From Lunularia cruciata (lineage: Eukaryota; Streptophyta; Marchantiopsida; Lunulariales; Lunulariaceae), in assembly GCA_948567375.1 (NCBI GenBank), contig OX419756.1, positions 31,262,333 to 31,326,332 of the forward strand: 64,000 bases of DNA. Direction: 5' to 3'. Position numbers and translations under genes: made by a program. The notes under the pieces were generated by a model. That model was not told the DNA's origin. It did no database searches and worked only from the letters and a program-made list of their open reading frames with translations. Positions 58,330 through 64,000 of this stretch are shown piece after piece; the stretch's first letter is position 1, and each line of letters starts with the position of its first letter.

Positions 58330-60091
58330 GGAAGAAATGTCTCCTTCAACTATTGGAAAACAAAGAACACTTTATATTTTTGCTTCAAGAAATGCACCAA
58401 AGTGAATCTAGAGAAATCATCAATGAAGAACAAAAAAAATATTAAGAACCATCAAGATGGATATTGAAGTTGTCCATACATTTTTGTGCACCAGCTCAAG
58501 GGGTTTGGTTGCATATTTTCTGGGGTGATTAAAGGGTTGCCTAGCCTATTTTCCAAATTGACAAGCGGAGCAAATCTCTGCATTGTTGCTACATGTTAAC
58601 TATGGAATACCTATAACTACAATAGTGTTTGCAGATTCCTCAGCTTTTGGACATTCATGTGGCCAAAGCACTTATGTCAAATCTGCATATCAATCACTTG
58701 TGACCACTTTGTCCATACATTGATGCCTATATTTGAGGCATTGTGATATCTAGTTTGAACAACCTACCACATCTAATCCTTATGCATATAGTAGTGATAG
58801 ATTTTCTATCACTACTATATGCATAACTATGCTTTGGATTACACAACCATCTAGATTAAACAAAACTTGATACCCTAACTCTACCAATTGGCCTATTGAG
58901 ACAATGTTTTGAGTGATGGTTGGTACAAATAGAACATCTCTTAATGTTGAGATCTTGGACTTCAAGGCAACAATAGGTACTTTATCCTTATGAGTGATCT
59001 GATGTAGGGCATCATTGCCTATAACAATAACAATGGGATGTCGAACGAGTTCTAGATGACTAAACCAATCTTGATGTGCTATCATGTGGTTGTTGGCTCT
59101 AGAGTCAATGTGCCATTCTTTAGTAGGTTGTACCATAGTCTTCATCACATAGGTCATTATCAATAGGCTCTCATCTTCAAAATCATTGTAATCATCAAAA
59201 TCACAAGCTACAAAATTCTCTTGAGCAATGTAGCCTTGACCAACATTGTGTTGTTGTTATTGCCACTTGTGACAATCATGAGCATAGTAGCTTTTTGCAC
59301 CACAATGGTTACATTGCCCAAGGAGATGTAGCCTTTGCTCTAGCTTGAATCTTGACTCTATTGTGGGTAGGCAAGTCCGTGGGTCTAGTAACAACTTGGT
59401 TGTTGATGTTGATGTTGATGTTGATGTTGATGTTGATGTTGATGTTGATATTGATGGCCATGATTGTGTCCACCTCCTCCATTACTATTTTTTTAAGAAA
59501 CTCCCACGTCTAGAAGTAATTCCATGGCCTTTGACCTCTACTTTCACTTGCATACAAACCTGATCTTGCTACTACAAATTTGAGGAAGACCATTGGTTTC
59601 CTATTAATTGCATCTCTTCACTTACTAAAAGAGGGTCAGATCTTGAAGTGAAGGAAAAGTCTCATGCTTAGCAATCAACATTTGAACCATTGGAACTCAA
59701 GACCCAATCCTTGTAAAATGATTATGCTCAAATCATCATCTTCTATTGTGAATCCAATGCTACCGAGTTGGTCAACAATACTCCTTATGGAAAAAACATA
59801 CTCATTCACAGATTGTGACCCCTTCTTGACAACATTAAATTTCTATTCAACCACATCTTGCATGCTTTTGTAGATAGCTCAAACACCCTTCCAATTGCCG
59901 CCTCTCATGCATCTCGTGTTGTCCCTACATCTTGAACATAGCCACATATAGAGGTAGAAATAGAAACCATAAGGTAATGCAAGACTTGGTTGGCTTGCTT
60001 CTTCCCATTTTCTCACCTCTGGACTATTATCATCTCCTCCCTTGTGACAAGTTTCCATAATTCTTGTCCCATCAAAAAATACTTCATACAC
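58330..60091 (-). pseudogene. Second Ty1/copia element fragment: gag, protease, integrase start
   Basis: Minus strand, from right to left: a UBN2 gag piece (VNEYVFSIRSIVDQLGS), a His/Gln run, a knuckle CNHCGAKSYYAHDC in which Tyr replaces the His ligand, the protease EWHIDSRANNHMIAHQDWFS (family D-S-G-A), DVLFVPTITQNIVSIGQLVE, then an integrase fragment with CSACQFGK and PLELVHKNVW before it decays at about 58,330. No reverse transcriptase or LTRs were found. The left end abuts the Harbinger transposase region. Confidence 0.75.
59399..59456. repeat. Hexanucleotide microsatellite (GTTGAT)n in copia gag
   Basis: Nine to ten uninterrupted GTTGAT units. Read on the minus strand in the gag frame they encode alternating His-Gln just upstream of the zinc knuckle. 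Confidence 0.9.
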
Positions 60092-63000
60092 AATTTCTAT
60101 ATAACATAAATGTGATGGAGCTCACATTGAATTCAACCATGATTGATCTTTACTCAAAATTAACCCAACTATCTACTCTGATTAAGCATAATCTCCTCAT
60201 AACCTTTATCAACTTTACTATCAACTCTATGCCTCCCTTTATTTTTATGGTTGTCAATCACAAAATAAAGACAAAAGACTCAAGAATCTATCATGAACCA
60301 CAGGAAAAACACCTGTTCAAAGTACAATTGGCAAAAAAGACATTTATGATTGTGATCTAAGGCAAAACATATCAATAAATGCCAAGAAAACATGGATTTC
60401 CAGTTTGAAGGCAAAAAACAAAGTAAATTATTCCTCATTGCTAGTTATATTTTCTATAGATGGAATATAAGAAAGTTCTATTTGGAAGATATTGGCCTAC
60501 AAAGAACTTGTTGTCAATATCTTTGATCACTCTGAAACTTGGTAGACAACTAAGTTCAAACCTTTTGAACAAAATAACACTGTAGTGGTTGGCTGACATC
60601 ATTTTGGTCAGAAAACATTATCTTGACCCTCAAAAGGTGTAATGAAAGTTTTGGCGATGCGTCTTGTCCGACACCTCTCTTCATTGTCTTTTGGCTGATA
60701 GAACTCTAGGTTCAGCAACACATCTTGCTATTGCACCACATTAAGGATTCCTTTCTTCAAGTTGCATTTCTCTTGCTTGCCATGCTCTCCATGCTCTCTA
60801 TGAATTTGATATTGTGTCAAGAAACTCCAAACTCACACAAGAGAGAGAGAGTAGATAAACCAAGAGAGTGACTAGGTAGGCAACCCTTCCTAATATATAT
60901 ACAGATCAAAGAACACTTGCTACCTACTCACAAGGTATGGCCAAGAACCTAATGCACCATATAGGTGATGGATTTTTAGCTAACACTATACCAAGTATAC
61001 TAAGTGGGAATGCAATGCTATACAAGTTCAGTCTAACCTTGAACTAATTCACACTTATAGAGAGCTTGGAGTCTCAACATATAGCCATGTAATAGTATTT
61101 TGAAATGTTTATGGATTCCGTAAATATAATATGGCTATGTGTTACTTAGTAAGTATTAATTAACCCTAATTAATACTTTTTATTCAAATTATTGATTAAC
61201 CCTAATTGATAATTTGAATTTGGAACTCACAAATGGAGTGTAATTTTGTTTCTTATTCTTTGCATTGCAGTCACATATGGCTATTTTTGGTCTTGGATTC
61301 ATATTTTCAATCTCAAGGAGACTAGATTGGATGTCCTCCATTTTGAAATAGTTGTGGTTCATGAAATACTCTTGAAGTGCATTTGTGAAATTCCCCATTT
61401 TTCATGTACCCCTTAACACAAGGATCATTTTTGAACTTGTATTTCACATTCTATATAAAACTAGTTTGGAGGCCCTCTGATGTGAAATAATCATCATCAT
61501 GGATTTTGAAATACTCATGAAGTGCATTTGTGAAGTTCTCTATTTTACATGTTCCCATCATAGAGTCATAGAATCGAGAGTTGAGAGGAATGCCAAATTA
61601 CATGTTCTCATCACAAGGTTAAGTGAGAGTTGTCAAGAGAGTTGAGAGGGTTGCATTTGGCATTTGAGACAACACCGGGTCATTCTGGTATCATAACCAG
61701 ATCAAGGTCCCTATTGTGAAGGGTATCCATTCCACACTCAAAGAGTTGCATTCTACCACATGGAAGAATTCTTCAATAATTGGACATTCCTCTTGAAGGA
61801 GCATTAATGAATTTACAAATTTATCATTTGATTTTTGGTGTTTACATTGCCTGTACATTTTAGGCACATCCTTTGCAGTTTGCATTAGAGCATATGATCC
61901 ATTTGAAGCATAGGGAAAATTAGCCATTTGAACTAGAGGGAAATGGCATGACCCAATACTAGTTTGCAACTCACTAAGAAAATAAAAAAATATATCCATA
62001 TGAGTATCAAAGAGGATCTTGAAAATTAATCTTTGGATTAGATGATTTGTTGTATAGTTTGGATGATTTTAATGATACCTTAGAGCTCTTGTTAAAATGG
62101 TGGAAGTTTGCAAATTGCAAGAGATATCTCAAGTCAACAGTTCCTTTTCCTTGCACTTTGGAGTTTGTGAAAAAATATTTTATGGGTCTTGATCTATAGA
62201 CTTGATTCAAATAGATGTCTCTTCCTTTTATAGTTTGGTTGATCTTATTAAAGAATATGAGGTATTTAGGAAAACATATAAGAGGAATCAAACCTCAATA
62301 TAGATCCAACTAGCTCTTGTTCTTGACCAATTTGGTCATCACAATAATGAAGCATGTGCTGCATGTGGCTTTAACATATAGGGTAAGAGTGCAAGGTCAA
62401 CCATCATTTTTGTAGAGAGAGTCATGTTAGTCATTTTTATCAATTCATAAGAAGGAAGTAGGGTGGCCAAATCAAGTAGAGAGGAGGAGGATTTCATCCT
62501 TATTTTCTCAAAAGGTTTCCCAAGATGCATTGGATTATTAGATAGAACATTGTTCCCTCTTGCAACTAGAACAATGATAAACATGAACAATGAACTATAT
62601 TTTAGTTGAAAGTGCTCTTATTCCATTAATAGACAATTGATTTATATCAATAAAAGAAGGATAATCCATTTTATGGGAGGTAAGTGGATTTGCTGATTAG
62701 AAATGTTATGCCAAGGTTTTTTTTTTTTTTATGTACAAAGGTAATGTATTATGTTTATTGCATTGGTTATAATCTCAAGGTTTTTGCTTTATGTTTATTG
62801 TACTTGCAGGAATGCTTAGGTCATATCATGAACTATTTAAAAGAAGGCTCCTATTTGAATCAAATTGAACCACAAAGGAAACTATCATATTTTGGAGAAT
62901 AATTCATATTTCCTTGGCAATTTTGGTTCTGTTTCCATTAATCATTTGGTCCATTCTTTGAAATAACCATGTACAAAGGACAAGAAACTATATAACAAAT

Positions 63001-63150
63001 ATATAGTAAGGACCTAGATAATTCATAAAGATTGTATAGAAGTGCTAAGAGCTAGATAGAATTCTCTTAGAAAAATCAGAGTGCAACTAAAAAGTAGAAA
63101 TAGTCACAATATTTGTAGCACCAAAGCTAGTTTGCTCGAACGTTGGAATG
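60092..63150. other. AT-rich repeat-derived DNA, no recognised gene
   Basis: Short minus-strand frames (61,189-61,398; 61,691-61,999; 62,007-62,291; 62,339-62,590) have no recognised domain. A diverged direct repeat with about 147-base spacing lies at 61,340-61,410 and 61,490-61,560, sharing GAAGTGCATTTGTGAA. A T11 run occurs near 62,720. Confidence 0.4.
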
Positions 63151-63159
63151 ATAGTGTTG

Positions 63160-63510
63160 GCAGTCATAATTATTTTGGTAGTTGCTCATGGACTACTTGA
63201 TGGCAGCTAGATTTCATGTTGTGGCTACTGATCACATGATGGGACACATCATCACTTGCACCATTCAATCTATCAGATGTGTTGTTAGTGGCACCATTAA
63301 GGTTGGAGACCTAGGTTGAGCAAAGGGGTATACTTTTGAAGTGCACCTCTAGAGAGCTCACTTCTTTGATGTTGAGCCTTCAAATTCTTGGCTATGGTGG
63401 ATAGGAGTGAGCATCACTTGGAGTCTCTTAGGTAGAGTGAGTGTGGCTTGATTGTAATCAATGCTTGATTATTGGCAGATTATTGAGTGGAGGATCTATA
63501 ACACCCATTG
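63160..63510 (+). repeat. Diverged LTR fragment of the same gypsy family
   Basis: Shares blocks with 38,080-38,400 in the same order: GGGGTATA, TTTTGAAGTG, GAGAGCTCACTTCTTTGATG, TTGAGCCTTC, TCTTGGCTATGGTGGATA, GTGTGGCTTGA(T/C)TGTAATC. It is more diverged than the two LTR copies within the nested element. It could be a solo LTR or the left LTR of another copy running off the window. Confidence 0.65.
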
Positions 63511-64000
63511 GTCCATGTATACTATATAAGGATTTTAATTTTGGTATTGTAAGTAGTGGAGAAATATTATCTATATCAATTTAGCTAAGCTTCTATATTA
63601 GTCATGATTAGCCAGAGTGAGTTCTAGCTAAGATAAAGGTGATCCTATTCTAGAGGAAGGGAAAAGAGACCATTATTTTTATCTTCTAGTGTATTGACTT
63701 GGTATTATACCTAGTTATTTGACTTTGAGGAAAGAGTTGAGAGCTCTTGGGCCCACAAGCCTTGTTGGTGCAAAGTATTTCTATAGTCTAAGGATAACCC
63801 ATGTAAAGGAATGCTTGACTTAGTTGGTAGGTGAGGATAAGACCACTTACTCATGGGATTATTCCCATGTGCTTGTGTATTACTTTAGACTTTTAGACTT
63901 AATTTTACTTTTAGCCTAGTAATTGAGTTACTTTGGTAATTAATAACTTTGGTGTGTAAATTTTTCATAATTTTATAAGCTAGGGGTGAGGAGTAACTCA
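63511..64000. other. Window end, unassigned
   Basis: AT-rich DNA after the LTR fragment. I see no convincing PBS match directly after it and no coding region. It may be the leader of a further gypsy element or simple flanking DNA. Confidence 0.35.

Noticed and set aside
1..64000. tRNA, rRNA, CRISPR arrays, or bacterial operons
   Set aside because: None recognised; the short tandem repeats present lack regular spacers, and all coding evidence is eukaryotic.

Overview
This is a plant nuclear window and contains nothing prokaryotic. Three or four ordinary plant genes sit in a gene island at about 6.7-25 kb: a three-exon 2-oxoglutarate/Fe(II) dioxygenase, a single-exon GT61-type glycosyltransferase, the last four exons of an unrecognised membrane protein, and a sixteen-exon MLO family gene. 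The gene content and the mostly short introns suggest a land plant, perhaps a bryophyte. That is an inference; the species cannot be named from the sequence.

Layout. 1-6.6 kb is AT-rich and carries a MULE transposase fragment, a hairpin and a tandem repeat. 6.85-12.5 kb holds the dioxygenase and GT61 genes on the plus strand. 16.1-24.7 kb holds the membrane-protein gene and MLO, both on the minus strand. 28.5-31.9 kb is a decayed non-LTR retrotransposon of the restriction-like-endonuclease type. From about 35 kb to the right edge the window is layered mobile elements. A decayed PIF/Harbinger accessory (Myb-like) gene lies at 35.2-36.4 kb and a decayed Harbinger transposase at 57.3-58.3 kb. 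Between them is a Ty1/copia element (37,048-53,506, minus strand) that is split by a 9.7 kb Ty3/gypsy element (37,975-47,704, plus strand). A second copia fragment follows at 58.3-60.1 kb, and a diverged LTR of the same gypsy family lies at about 63.2-63.5 kb.

The most striking object is the Ty3/gypsy element. Its reading frame runs gag, two zinc knuckles, aspartic protease, then a complete but mutated DNMT3-like cytosine-5 DNA methyltransferase domain, followed by reverse transcriptase, RNase H and integrase, and ends in a PHD finger with all eight zinc ligands intact. A retrotransposon carrying both a DNA methyltransferase and a histone-reading type finger suggests an element that once wrote or steered its own chromatin state. 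This copy is dead: it has many stops and frameshifts, several of them C-to-T type, including lesions in methyltransferase motifs.

The same element is also permuted. A partial LTR with PBS opens it, a full LTR with a polypurine tract lies near its right end, and a second partial LTR closes it, all inside one clean 4-5 bp target duplication in the copia RNase H domain. This arrangement is what integration of a two-LTR circle opened inside an LTR would leave.
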